Source of the DNA: JAJFJD01 sp965228695
GTDB taxonomy: Bacteria > Pseudomonadota > Alphaproteobacteria > UBA8366
Reading direction: 5' to 3'
NCBI GenBank assembly: GCA_965228695.1
Contig: CBDDIB010000002.1
Location: forward strand, 4,526,001 to 4,590,000
Length of the DNA: 64,000 nt
Each line of letters begins with the position of its first letter. The stretch's first letter is position 1. Below, in pieces: positions 16,319 to 24,943 of this stretch. The notes beneath the pieces were generated by a model. It ran no database searches. It was not told where the DNA came from and worked only from the letters and a program-made list of their open reading frames with translations. The position numbers and the translations under genes were made by a program.

Positions 16319-16969
16319 ATGATTACCGTCGCCGTCATGCAACCGTATTTCCTGCCCTACGCCGGCTACTTTAGGCTGTTCGCCGCGGCCGACCGGGTCG
16401 CCCTGTTCGACTGCGTGCAGTTTCCGCGGCGCGGTTGGGTGCATCGCAACCGGTTGGCGGATGGCGCGGGTAAACCGGCATGGCTGACGCTCCCGCTCCG
16501 CGCCGCCGCGCGCGAGACACGGATCGCCGACCTTCGCTTCGCCGAAGATGCGGCGACGGCGCTACGGCGGCGCTGCAACCGGTTCCCGCAGCTTCGGGAA
16601 TCGGATCATCCGCTCCTATCGGCAGTTTTGAATCCCGGGCCGGACGTCGTCGGCTATCTGGAAGCATTGCTCGGCCGATGCTGCGCGGACATGGCCCTGC
16701 CCTTCGACGTCATCCGGACCAGCAGCCTCGATATCGACCCGGCGCTTCGGGGCCAGGACCGGGTGCTTGCCATCGTCGAGACGCTGGGCGGCGGCAGATA
16801 TATCAATCTCGAAGGGGGCCAGGCACTCTACGATGCCAAGACTTTTGCCGATCGCGGAATCGAATTGTCTTTCCTGCCCGAATGGCCGGGATCGACCTGG
16901 AGCATCCTGCAACGGCTGATTTCCGAAACGCCCCGTTCCGTGGCAGATGAAATCCGCGGTCAGCTCTGA
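16319..16969 (+). CDS. WbqC-like family protein
   Basis: The 216-residue protein starts with the WbqC hallmark 'VAVMQPYFLPYAGYFRL' and has 'FDCVQFPRRGWVHRNRL' and 'WLTLPL' motifs, with a C-terminal 'YINLEGGQALYDAKTFADRGI' region. WbqC-type proteins occur in O-antigen and flagellin glycan loci and are thought to act in making or moving an acylated or amino sugar, but the reaction is not established. Here it is divergent from the TPR-glycosyltransferase at 14459 and convergent with the GT41 gene at 16971, with only one base between stop codons. Confidence 0.8.
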   Translation: MITVAVMQPYFLPYAGYFRLFAAADRVALFDCVQFPRRGWVHRNRLADGAGKPAWLTLPLRAAARETRIADLRFAEDAATALRRRCNRFPQLRESDHPLLSAVLNPGPDVVGYLEALLGRCCADMALPFDVIRTSSLDIDPALRGQDRVLAIVETLGGGRYINLEGGQALYDAKTFADRGIELSFLPEWPGSTWSILQRLISETPRSVADEIRGQL

Positions 16970-16970
16970 C

Positions 16971-19151
16971 CTAATCGCCGGCCAGGCCCGCGAGAACGTC
17001 GTGAAGCGCCTGGACATGGGTCATGTCCGCAAAGACACCTGGCGCCGCCGCCTCGATGCGCTGTTCCAAGTCCGTCCGGAAATCACGGTCGGTCGCCACC
17101 CGGACCGCGATGTCGACATAGTCTTCCGCGGACGCCGCCACGGTATCGGTAACGCCCATCAAGCGATATAGCGCGAGCGCGTACCGGCCGCGCAAGAACC
17201 GGCCGGGCCACGTCACGATCGGCGTGCCCATTGCAATCGCCTGCCAGCAGGTGTTGCCGCCGCCGAACGGCCGGGTGTCGAGGGACACATCAGCCAATTT
17301 CATCACGGTCAGAAAATCCAGATGGCTCAGGGTCGGCAAAAAACGCACGCGATCCATCCCATCGCCTATGGTCCGCGCAAACCGGGCTTTCACCTTTTCC
17401 GCAAGTCGCGGGTTGTATCCCGTTGGCAGCAGCAGCAAGCCTTTGCGATCCCGCTCCAGGATTCCGGCGAACAGTGCATCCATTTCGGGATGCAGCTTGA
17501 TCAGGGTCTGGGCGCAAAAATAAAGCGGCACGTCCTCCGGCAGGTCGAAGGCGGCAGGGGGTTTGAGCGGATGCGGAACCGGCGGGCGTTCGTAATAGGT
17601 CGGCGCGCCCGGCAGACGGACCAGCCGCTCGCTGTAATGATCCTCGGCATCCGTTGGTTCCTGAAGATCGCTGCTGATGTACCGGTCGAGGGTTGGAATA
17701 CCGATGGTATCGGGGTGTCCCCCCAGGACGACCTGAACCGGCGCCAACCGCGCGAACGCCAGGAAATAGGTCATCGGCTCCATTCCGATATCGGTATAGA
17801 CGAGGAGGTCGGGTTTTTCTTGGGCAATGCGTTGCCGCGCCGCCGCAAGATCCATCGGCAGGATCACGGCCTTGTCCGCGTCGTCGGCCATACTGCGCCA
17901 GAGCGGATCGTCCGATCCGCCGACGCGAAAGACCGTCACCGAAAATACGTCCCGCGGCATGTACCGGACCACGCCATGAAAACACCATCCGACAGCATTC
18001 GTCCCAAACTGCCGGGACACGAACCCCAGTCTGAGTCGCCGGTCCGGATTCTGTGCGTCTCCCCGACAGTGGTCGGCGACATAGGCCAAGGACGGACACG
18101 CGGTTTCATATAACCGCGCCAGATCGGCTTGCAGGTCCCGATTGTTCGTGTCGTGGTAGGATAGATTGAAGTTGGTGGCACCCACCTCGCGATGCGCATC
18201 GCGCAACCGGGGCGGATCGGCCAACAGCACGGCAACGGAATCGGCCATCCGACGCCGCGCTGCCGTCAGGTCTTCGGCGGACTCCGCGACCACCGGCAAT
18301 AACGTGGCCTTTTTGATCTCGACGCCTGCGCTGGGCTGTAACGCCAGCGCGGCAGCATAGGCGTCATCGGCAGCGTCGATATCCCCCACCTTGCGCAAGG
18401 CATTGCCGAGATTCTCATGCGCCGCGGCAACGGTATCATCCCTCGCAACCGCGTCGCGCAGACACCGGACGGCCTCTTCAAACCGGCCCAGTTCCAGTAG
18501 CGTGACGCCGAGATTGTTGCGCGGCTCAACGGTGTTCGGATCGAGTGCTATCGCCGCGCGATACAAAACCGCCGCCTCGCGCGGCAACCCGAGATCCATA
18601 CACAATACGCCGAGATTACATTTCGCTTGAGCATCTTCCGGGAACTCTTCCACCAATTGACAATACAAATCGGCGGCCGCCTCGAACCGTCCTGTGGTTC
18701 TCAGCGACGCAGCCAAGTTGTTTCTGATTCCCGGATTCCCCGGATCGTCCAGCAATGCCCGTTCATATTCGGCGACGGCGGCGTCACGCTGCCCTTGCGC
18801 CGCCAAGGTGTTCGCGAGATTGAACCGCGTCATGGCCGCCGTTGGCTGCATATCAAGCGCAGCGCGGAAACTTGCTTCCGCTTTGGCAAACCGGCCGGCC
18901 AACCGGTACACGGTTCCCAGGTTCGACAGAATGGTAATGCTTTCGACATTCAATGCGGCCGCGCGCTCGATCAAACCGATCGCAGCTTCGATATCGCCGC
19001 GTTGCGAGGCAAGCACGCCGCGCATATGCAATGCGTCCACGTTGTCGGGATCGAGACTCAAAACTTGGAGATAGAGCGCATCCGCTTCCTCTGTTCGGCC
19101 GGCTTGATGCTGTTGCGTCGCCTCGGCCAAGATTGGCGCTGTATCGCTCAC
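16971..19151 (-). CDS. TPR protein with GT41 (OGT/SPINDLY-type) glycosyltransferase domain
   Basis: The 726-residue protein has about seven TPR units (residues 5-275), a linker, and a Glyco_transf_41 domain (about 370-720). Visible signatures are 'LRLGFVSRQFGTNAVGW', 'CAQTLIKLHP' with Lys552 at the place of the catalytic-site lysine of human OGT, and 'RPFGGGNTCWQAIAMGTPIVTWPG', where the human 'GHT' motif reads GNT (630-634). Family members transfer a single sugar (GlcNAc, fucose or other) to Ser/Thr or, in some bacterial relatives, to Asn. The start at 19151 overlaps the upstream gene's stop by four bases (ATGA), so it forms an operon with the paralogue at 19148. Confidence 0.82.
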   Translation of the reverse strand: MSDTAPILAEATQQHQAGRTEEADALYLQVLSLDPDNVDALHMRGVLASQRGDIEAAIGLIERAAALNVESITILSNLGTVYRLAGRFAKAEASFRAALDMQPTAAMTRFNLANTLAAQGQRDAAVAEYERALLDDPGNPGIRNNLAASLRTTGRFEAAADLYCQLVEEFPEDAQAKCNLGVLCMDLGLPREAAVLYRAAIALDPNTVEPRNNLGVTLLELGRFEEAVRCLRDAVARDDTVAAAHENLGNALRKVGDIDAADDAYAAALALQPSAGVEIKKATLLPVVAESAEDLTAARRRMADSVAVLLADPPRLRDAHREVGATNFNLSYHDTNNRDLQADLARLYETACPSLAYVADHCRGDAQNPDRRLRLGFVSRQFGTNAVGWCFHGVVRYMPRDVFSVTVFRVGGSDDPLWRSMADDADKAVILPMDLAAARQRIAQEKPDLLVYTDIGMEPMTYFLAFARLAPVQVVLGGHPDTIGIPTLDRYISSDLQEPTDAEDHYSERLVRLPGAPTYYERPPVPHPLKPPAAFDLPEDVPLYFCAQTLIKLHPEMDALFAGILERDRKGLLLLPTGYNPRLAEKVKARFARTIGDGMDRVRFLPTLSHLDFLTVMKLADVSLDTRPFGGGNTCWQAIAMGTPIVTWPGRFLRGRYALALYRLMGVTDTVAASAEDYVDIAVRVATDRDFRTDLEQRIEAAAPGVFADMTHVQALHDVLAGLAGD

Positions 19152-21223
19152 GCCGATAGCTCCAACAGGAATTCGGCAAACGCCCGGCCGGCACGCGCGT
19201 CGTTGAACAACACGTCGGCGCGATCACGAATATCGGCACAAACCATCGCTCGCGCCACCGGATCGGTGCCGAGGCGCACCGCAATATCGACATAATTCTC
19301 CGGGGACCCGGCGATGCAATCCGACAAATCCATATGCCGGTAATGCGCCAACGTTCCTCGCCCCCGCAGCGAATCGCCCGGCAACGTTACGATTGGAAGA
19401 CCGGCTGCAAATCCCTGATAGCTGGTGTTGCCGCCGCCAAACGGCCATGTGTCGAGCAGGATATCGGCAGACGCCACGACCTCAAGGAAGCGCTCGACCG
19501 AAACGCGCGGCAGGAACAGGACACGGTCGAAGACATCCTCGAAGACCGGCCGCCACCGTTCCCGCAGCCGACCGGTGATCACCGAATCGCTGCCCTCGAA
19601 CAGCACGAGGCGCCCGGCCGGATCGCGACGAAGGATATCCGCGAGCGGTGCATCCATATCCGGATGGATCTTGAACAAGCTCTGCGGACAAAGATAAACG
19701 GTTACGTCGTCCGGCAATCCCAACGGCGCGCGGGGCCGGGCCGCGTCCGGCATATCCGGCCGCCGGTAGCAGGTCTGCACGCCGCCGAGCCGAACGAGGC
19801 GTTCGCTATACTGCGATTGACCATCGTCGGGTTCGGCCACGTCGTTCGAGATGTAGTAGTCGATAGTCGGAATACCGGTCGTGACCGGGTGCCCCCACAG
19901 GGCGCATTGGACCGGGGCAAGCCGGGCATGGGCGAGCAGATAACTTAGGCTTTCCATGCCGATATCGGGATATATCAAGATGTCGCATTCACTTTCGGCA
20001 ATCGCCTTGCGCGCCGGCCCATACGCATGCGGTAACTCGACCACCGTTGCCGCGTCGCGCAGCTCCGGCAGGATGTTTTCCTGAGATGAGATGACCGCGA
20101 AAAGCGTGAGGTCGAACCGGTCTCTCGACAAATGGTCGATCAACCCGCGCATCGTCCACGCGACAGCGTGATCCGAAAAGTAGGACGAGAAGAAACCGAC
20201 CCGCCGCGGCCGGTCGACGCCTCGGTTCGAACCGTCGGCACAATGCGGCGCTGTCCAGTCGAGCGCCGGGCACATCTGTCGCATCGTATCGGACAGGCGC
20301 ATCAAGACGTCCCGGTCGTTGGCGCCGTGATACGCGAGATAGAAATTCATCACCGGCGTGTCGAGAGGTGGCGACGGCAAACACTCGTCCGTTTCGCTCA
20401 ACGCCTGAAGCCGGCCCGAGAACCGGCCGCGCCAATGTTCAATATCCTCACGCGATTTTGGAATGACCGGCAACAACCCCGCATCCGCCAATAGAAATCG
20501 TGGATCACGCCGCACATTCAGCGCTGCCGAAAATCCTGCCTCGGCCGCCTCCGGGTCACCGCGAGCCGCCAGCACCAAGGCCCGATTGAAATGCGCATCT
20601 GCATAGGCCGGCTCCAATTCGACCGCCCGGTCAAGCGACGCCAGCGCCTCGTCGTATCGCCGTTGCGACTTGAGGGCGTTGCCCAGGTTGTTATGTGCCG
20701 CCGCGAGGGTCGGATCGATCTCAACCGCCTTGCGAAATGCCGCAAGAGCCTCGTCGGCCCGACCCAACGATCGCAGAACGACACCCAAGTTAATGTGAGC
20801 GCCGGCGCTCCCCGGCCGCAGCCGAATTGCCTGGCGCAACGCCACTTCCGCCTCGGCGAACCGGCCAATCGTTCGCAGCGCGACGCCAAGATTGTTGCAG
20901 GCGTCCGCGTTTTCGGGATCGAGTTCGAGCGCGCGCTTGTAATACCCAAGCGCAGCCATCGCGTTGCCCCCGGCGACGGCCACCGCGCCAGCGCTAACGT
21001 GGAACATCGGCTCCAGCGGTTTGACCGCGATTGCATCGACGATCCGCTGCAACGCTTCACTGTGACGGCCCAAGGCATGCAGCGACAGTCCATCGAGATG
21101 CAGCGCATCGGCTTGCGTGGGATTTTCGTCGAGCACGGCCCCGAACAACGCCCGTGCTTTTTCATGCTCGCCCTGACGCTGAAAATCGAGCGCGGTCTCA
21201 AGAACCTTGATGTCGTCCGGCAT
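19148..21223 (-). CDS. TPR protein with GT41 (OGT/SPINDLY-type) glycosyltransferase domain
   Basis: The 691-residue protein is a diverged paralogue of the product of 16971-19151. It has about six TPR units (5-245), then GT41 with 'RRVGFFSSYFSDHAVAW' (His352 where the human base histidine lies), 'LCPQSLFKIHPDMDAPLADI' (Lys518) and 'DTWPFGGGNTSYQGFAAGLP' (GGGNT 596-600). It retains the histidine that the neighbour has lost in 'GTNAVGW', so the two may differ in activity. It is upstream in the two-gene operon and divergent from the acyltransferase at 21283. Target is probably flagellin, inferred from location only. Confidence 0.82.
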   Translation of the reverse strand: MPDDIKVLETALDFQRQGEHEKARALFGAVLDENPTQADALHLDGLSLHALGRHSEALQRIVDAIAVKPLEPMFHVSAGAVAVAGGNAMAALGYYKRALELDPENADACNNLGVALRTIGRFAEAEVALRQAIRLRPGSAGAHINLGVVLRSLGRADEALAAFRKAVEIDPTLAAAHNNLGNALKSQRRYDEALASLDRAVELEPAYADAHFNRALVLAARGDPEAAEAGFSAALNVRRDPRFLLADAGLLPVIPKSREDIEHWRGRFSGRLQALSETDECLPSPPLDTPVMNFYLAYHGANDRDVLMRLSDTMRQMCPALDWTAPHCADGSNRGVDRPRRVGFFSSYFSDHAVAWTMRGLIDHLSRDRFDLTLFAVISSQENILPELRDAATVVELPHAYGPARKAIAESECDILIYPDIGMESLSYLLAHARLAPVQCALWGHPVTTGIPTIDYYISNDVAEPDDGQSQYSERLVRLGGVQTCYRRPDMPDAARPRAPLGLPDDVTVYLCPQSLFKIHPDMDAPLADILRRDPAGRLVLFEGSDSVITGRLRERWRPVFEDVFDRVLFLPRVSVERFLEVVASADILLDTWPFGGGNTSYQGFAAGLPIVTLPGDSLRGRGTLAHYRHMDLSDCIAGSPENYVDIAVRLGTDPVARAMVCADIRDRADVLFNDARAGRAFAEFLLELSA

Positions 21224-21282
21224 GGTGCGGTCGTCTAGGTTGCCGTTTACCCGATGGCCCGGCGGCTGTTAGACTCACCGGC

Positions 21283-21945
21283 ATGAAAAGACTGGTGATC
21301 TTCGGCACGGGCCAGATCGGTCAGGTCGCACATTACTATTTCTCGAAAGATAGTGACTACACCGTTGCGGGATTCACTGTCGATGCGGCCTATCTTAGCG
21401 GGGATACGGTGCAGGGTCTTCCGGTATTTCCCTTCGAAGATTTGGTCGAGCACCACTCGCCGGACGACGCGGACATCTTCATCGCGATGGGATACGGCGG
21501 ACTGAACGAACAGCGCCGCGCCAAACTCGCGGAAGCACGATCGAAAGGCTATCGCGCCGCGCATTATGTCTCGACCGGCGCATCGGTCTGGGATGGTTTC
21601 GCGCCCCGCGACAACTTGTTCCTGCTTGAGAACAACGTCATCCAACCTGGTGTCACAATTGGCGAAAACACAACCCTGTGGAGCGGCAATCACATCGGGC
21701 ATCACGCGACGATCGGTGCGAATGTCTTCGTTGCCAGCCATGTGGTCGTCTCCGGTGCGGTGACCGTCGGCGACAACAGCTTCATCGGCGTGAACGCCAC
21801 CATCGCGGACAACCTGACGGTCGGCGAAGACTGCGTCATCGGCGCCGGTGCGTTGATCCTGTCGGACGCGCCGGATAAAGCCGTCTATTCAGGGACGCCG
21901 AGCGAGAAGTCGAAGGTTCCGAGCAATCGGCTCAGAGGGATTTGA
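21283..21945 (+). CDS. NeuD/PglD-like sugar O- or N-acyltransferase
   Basis: The 220-residue protein has an N-terminal Rossmann-like part ('RLVIFGTGQIGQVAHYYF') and a left-handed beta-helix C-terminus of hexapeptide repeats (about 105-190, e.g. 'IGENTTLWSGNHIGHHATIG'). The 'GNHIGHHATIG' histidines match the catalytic base region of PglD and NeuD acetyl-CoA enzymes. Such enzymes acetylate amino sugars or sialic-type acids. The start lies 60 bp from the divergent GT41 gene. The stop overlaps the next start by four bases. Confidence 0.8.
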   Translation: MKRLVIFGTGQIGQVAHYYFSKDSDYTVAGFTVDAAYLSGDTVQGLPVFPFEDLVEHHSPDDADIFIAMGYGGLNEQRRAKLAEARSKGYRAAHYVSTGASVWDGFAPRDNLFLLENNVIQPGVTIGENTTLWSGNHIGHHATIGANVFVASHVVVSGAVTVGDNSFIGVNATIADNLTVGEDCVIGAGALILSDAPDKAVYSGTPSEKSKVPSNRLRGI

Positions 21946-22856
21946 TGCGGTGGCGGAAACTCGGGAGGGTTTTTACCGCCGAAGGGCAGCGGCCCTGGAT
22001 GCACAGTCACACGTCGATGCCGTTCGCGGAACCAGTATCGGATGGCCGCCACCGGATTTGGTTCACACCGCGCGACCGGAATAACCAATCGCATCTCGCG
22101 TGGCTCGAGATCGACCTCGATCAGCCAACGACGATTCTGGATCTAGCGGAAACGCCGACGCTTGCGCCGGGCGCGGAGGGCGCGTTCGACGATACCGGGG
22201 CAATGGGATCGTGGCTCGTCGATCATGACGGTGACCGGCGCCACTACTACATCGGCTGGACGCAATCGGGCGCCGTTCCGTTTCACCTCTCGATCGGTGT
22301 CGCGCGCAACCGGGATGGCGGTGTTGCGTTTACCCGGATCGACGGCAATCCCGTGCTTGACCGCAATCCGCACGACCCGATCCTGGTCTCGACGCCCTGC
22401 GTCCTCGCCGCGGACGGCCATTGGGCAATGTACTACCTGTCAGCCACCCGTTGGCGGCCGGGTAACGCCTTCCCCGACTACAATATCCGGCGGGCGGTCA
22501 GCCGCGACGGCTTCGACTGGAAGCCGGAAGCCGCGCCGTGTATCGACTTCTCGGGTCCGTCGGAATGCGCGCTGGCGCGGCCCTGCGTCGTCCGGGACAC
22601 GGATCGATGGCGGATGTGGTACTGCCGACGGGGCGGCGGTCATCCTTATCGGATCGGATATGCGGAATCCCGCGACGGCCAGGCCTGGACCCGGCACGAC
22701 GATCAGGCCGGACTAACCGTATCGGAAGACGGCTGGGACAGCGAGATGACCGCCTACCCCTTCGTCTTCGACCATGCCGGCAGCCGTTACATGCTTTACG
22801 CCGGAAACGGATACGGCCGCGCCGGCATGGGCCTCGCCGTGGTCGACCAGGACTAG
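21942..22856 (+). CDS. Five-bladed beta-propeller protein of the GH43/GH32-like fold
   Basis: The 304-residue protein carries repeated '.DG..W' blades ('NRDGGVAFTRIDGNPV', 'SRDGFDWKPEA', 'SRDGQAWTRHD') and aromatic-Asp turns typical of the five-bladed propeller glycosidase-like superfamily. There is no signal peptide, so it is probably cytoplasmic. Such proteins occur in glycan clusters beside NeuD-like genes and are sometimes annotated as sugar-modifying or transferase partners; a precise activity cannot be assigned. An ATGA overlap with the acyltransferase indicates joint translation and a shared pathway. Confidence 0.65.
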   Translation: MMRWRKLGRVFTAEGQRPWMHSHTSMPFAEPVSDGRHRIWFTPRDRNNQSHLAWLEIDLDQPTTILDLAETPTLAPGAEGAFDDTGAMGSWLVDHDGDRRHYYIGWTQSGAVPFHLSIGVARNRDGGVAFTRIDGNPVLDRNPHDPILVSTPCVLAADGHWAMYYLSATRWRPGNAFPDYNIRRAVSRDGFDWKPEAAPCIDFSGPSECALARPCVVRDTDRWRMWYCRRGGGHPYRIGYAESRDGQAWTRHDDQAGLTVSEDGWDSEMTAYPFVFDHAGSRYMLYAGNGYGRAGMGLAVVDQD

Positions 22857-22865
22857 ACCGCCGCG

Positions 22866-23705
22866 TCAATCGCCGTCGTCGTCCTCGTCAAAAATCCGGT
22901 CCAGATCGGCACGGCCGGGAAATCCCTCGACAAGCAGTTCGTCGCGAGGTTTGTAGAAATACGGGTTGGGATAGTCGCGCGCCGCAAAGCTCGGCTCGTC
23001 AAGATTGTTGTAGCGGAAGCTGACGGCCCATCGCACGCCTCCGCCCTGCGCCGCACCGGTCCGGTGCACCAGGAACATTGAAAAGATCACAAGGTCACCG
23101 GGTTTCGCCTCGATTGCCTGAAATGCCTCACCCGCGATGGCCTCGTCCCGCACGGAATTACCGAAGGCATGCGGCTCCGACGGGAGGAGCCCGTTCCGAT
23201 GGCTGCCCAAGATCACCTCGAGCGGCGCGTTATCGGCGCCTGCGGACACCAGGGGCATCCAGGCAACCACCGCGTCGAGACTACCCTGAACGCTGCGCCA
23301 ATCCTGATGCGGCGGGGTGCGATGATATCCGCCGGGTACCTTCAACGCGTCGGATATGATGTGAACGACCGGCCGCGTCGAGATCACCGGCTGCGCCACC
23401 CCCAACCCGGATAGAACGTTCAAAACCGGCTCGCTGACACCAAGACGATGCAATGCCGGCAAATACTGCGTTAGCTTCGCGGCGGCGAGATAACTCGGCA
23501 TCGATTTCCGAAACAAGTCGCTCAGGGACCGGTCGAACGCCGATCCGGTTTCCCCTGCCCCCGCAAGATCATGCCGCCGCATCTGCCGGCGAAACATCTC
23601 CCGAAACGCATCGACCAAATCGCTGGGTTCGGTGCCGGTAAAGAATCCTCGGAGAACAACCACACCATCTTCGTGCAAGGTCCGGCGTCGCGCTGCGTCA
23701 TCCAT
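22866..23705 (-). CDS. Phytanoyl-CoA dioxygenase (PhyH) family protein
   Basis: Start chosen at ATG 23705 ('MDDAARRRTLHEDGVVVLRG'); the frame extends 33 residues further but overlaps the divergent gene's leader. The 279-residue product is an Fe(II)/2-oxoglutarate oxygenase: 'RTPPHQDWRSVQGS' supplies the His-x-Asp iron ligands and 'MFLVHRTG' the distal histidine, with a downstream arginine for 2-oxoglutarate. PhyH-type enzymes hydroxylate lipids, sugars or natural products. In this island a sugar or acyl hydroxylation is plausible. It is convergent with the propeller gene (stop codons 9 bp apart). Confidence 0.8.
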   Translation of the reverse strand: MDDAARRRTLHEDGVVVLRGFFTGTEPSDLVDAFREMFRRQMRRHDLAGAGETGSAFDRSLSDLFRKSMPSYLAAAKLTQYLPALHRLGVSEPVLNVLSGLGVAQPVISTRPVVHIISDALKVPGGYHRTPPHQDWRSVQGSLDAVVAWMPLVSAGADNAPLEVILGSHRNGLLPSEPHAFGNSVRDEAIAGEAFQAIEAKPGDLVIFSMFLVHRTGAAQGGGVRWAVSFRYNNLDEPSFAARDYPNPYFYKPRDELLVEGFPGRADLDRIFDEDDDGD

Positions 23706-23769
23706 GCCGCGACTGTACGGCATGCAGCCTGGGCTTCCAAATACCGAAACGCTGTGCCAGCTTGGAGAG

Positions 23770-24423
23770 ATGGATTCCGATACTGCGAGCAAAAACCACC
23801 ACAACCTTCCCTATCGGCGCCTCGCCGACCATTACGAGGCTTGCCTCGCCCGTCACGGTGATTCGCATCTGGGCGTGGACTGGCCGAATGCCGAGGACGC
23901 CGCCACCCGCTACCGCGTGATGCTCGACGTCGCCGGGGATTTGCAAGACGCACCGGCGTCCCTCCTCGACGTCGGATGCGGCGCCGGTCACCTGCTGGAG
24001 TTTATCCGGGCGACGGATCAATCTTTCGACTACCGGGGCCTTGATATCTCGAAGAAGTTCGTCGAGCTGTGCCGCCGCAAATTCCCGGAAACCACGTTCC
24101 ATCACGCCGACCTTCTGGAGGATGCGAATGGGATCGATCCCGCCGACTATCTCGTCCTGAACGGCGTGTTCACCGAGAAACTAAATCTGTCGCAGGACGA
24201 TATGACCGGTTTCATGCACGCCATGCTGACGGCCGCGTGGTCATTGGCCGCCAAGGGGTTGGCGTTCAATGTCATGTCGGCGCAAGTCGATTGGCAGCGC
24301 GACGATCTTTTTCACGCTCCATTCGACGCCATGGCGGATTTTCTAACCAAGACCCTGACCCGCCGGTTCGTCTTCCGCCAGGACTACGGCTTATATGAAT
24401 ACACCGTCTACCTCTACCGCTGA
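23770..24423 (+). CDS. SAM-dependent methyltransferase
   Basis: The class I methyltransferase core is clear: motif I 'SLLDVGCGAGHLLEFI', an acidic post-I region 'YRGLDISKKFVELCRRKFPE', motif II 'HHADLLED', and a hydrophobic strand near 'DYLVLNGVFTEK'. The start is set at ATG 23770 (217 residues), where GGAGAG is close; ATG 23722 is an alternative. The extra residues upstream of 23722 read as the complement of the PhyH gene and are not expected to be coded. Likely substrate is a glycan or nucleotide sugar, by location. The enzyme is the last gene of the glycosylation island. Confidence 0.75.
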   Translation: MDSDTASKNHHNLPYRRLADHYEACLARHGDSHLGVDWPNAEDAATRYRVMLDVAGDLQDAPASLLDVGCGAGHLLEFIRATDQSFDYRGLDISKKFVELCRRKFPETTFHHADLLEDANGIDPADYLVLNGVFTEKLNLSQDDMTGFMHAMLTAAWSLAAKGLAFNVMSAQVDWQRDDLFHAPFDAMADFLTKTLTRRFVFRQDYGLYEYTVYLYR

Positions 24424-24439
24424 CGCTGAATTGGGATAA

Positions 24440-24496
24440 CCCGGCAAAATTTGCCGGGCAGAATTCCCCCTACCAACCCGGCAATATTTGCCGGGT
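24440..24496. promoter_or_regulatory. Twin ftr-like palindromes upstream of the hook operon
   Basis: CCCGGCAAAATTTGCCGGG (24440-24458, perfect 9-bp arms) and a 21-base relative with core CCCGGCAATATTTGCCGGG (24476-24496) lie with centres 37 bp apart. They share the CGGCAA/TTGCCG arms seen at the flgI and fliF regions and closely match the form of Caulobacter ftr sites for FlbD. They are 220-280 bp upstream of a sigma-54 promoter. They could also fold as RNA hairpins at the end of the methyltransferase mRNA, but neither has a U tract. Confidence 0.7.
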
Positions 24497-24716
24497 CGGC
24501 AGCCCAATCGCAAAAACTGCGTCATGACCCGCACCACTATTCAACCACCTCGGATACGACGCGTTGAATTGCAGCGACCGGTGCCCAGTGCAACGGGCAA
24601 TATCCAATTATTTTCAAATTGTTAATTAGCTCAACAATCCTGACCTACAGCCCGGCGTCTGGATGCGAAACAGACCAGGGGCGCTGCTCGAAACGACCCA
24701 AAAAACATCTCCTGTC

Positions 24717-24732
24717 TGGCACAACGGTTGCA
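24717..24732 (+). promoter_or_regulatory. Sigma-54 promoter of the flaG-like gene and hook operon
   Basis: TGGCACA-ACGG-TTGCA matches the -24/-12 consensus nearly perfectly. The predicted start is near 24744, giving a leader of about 200 bases before the ATG at 24944. The twin palindromes at 24440-24496 would serve as enhancer sites. The bases between 24497 and 24716 hold no gene that I can support. Confidence 0.8.
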
Positions 24733-24771
24733 TGCATCATAGGGACATTATTACCCAGGTCGTAAAACGCC

Positions 24772-24867
24772 ATGCGTGTTCAGCGTTCAGAAATCCGGCA
24801 CTGGGACGACCCGTCCATCGCGGAAGAACTTACGAGCATGGGCGGCGCGAAAAACGTGCGGCTATAA
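24772..24867 (+). CDS. Possible 31-residue leader peptide
   Basis: Within the long leader of the hook-operon transcript, ATG 24772 opens 31 codons ending at TAA (24865-24867), starting 'MRVQRSEIRHWDDPSIAEEL'. The ribosome site is weak (AGGTCG, ten bases upstream). It may be translated or may be chance. I do not recognise the sequence. Confidence 0.2.
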   Translation: MRVQRSEIRHWDDPSIAEELTSMGGAKNVRL

Positions 24868-24943
24868 AAACTCTGAATAATGCACCGAAAGGCCGCATGA
24901 AACACCGCCATGAACCGGCAGAACGCAGGTTCAGGAGGATAAA

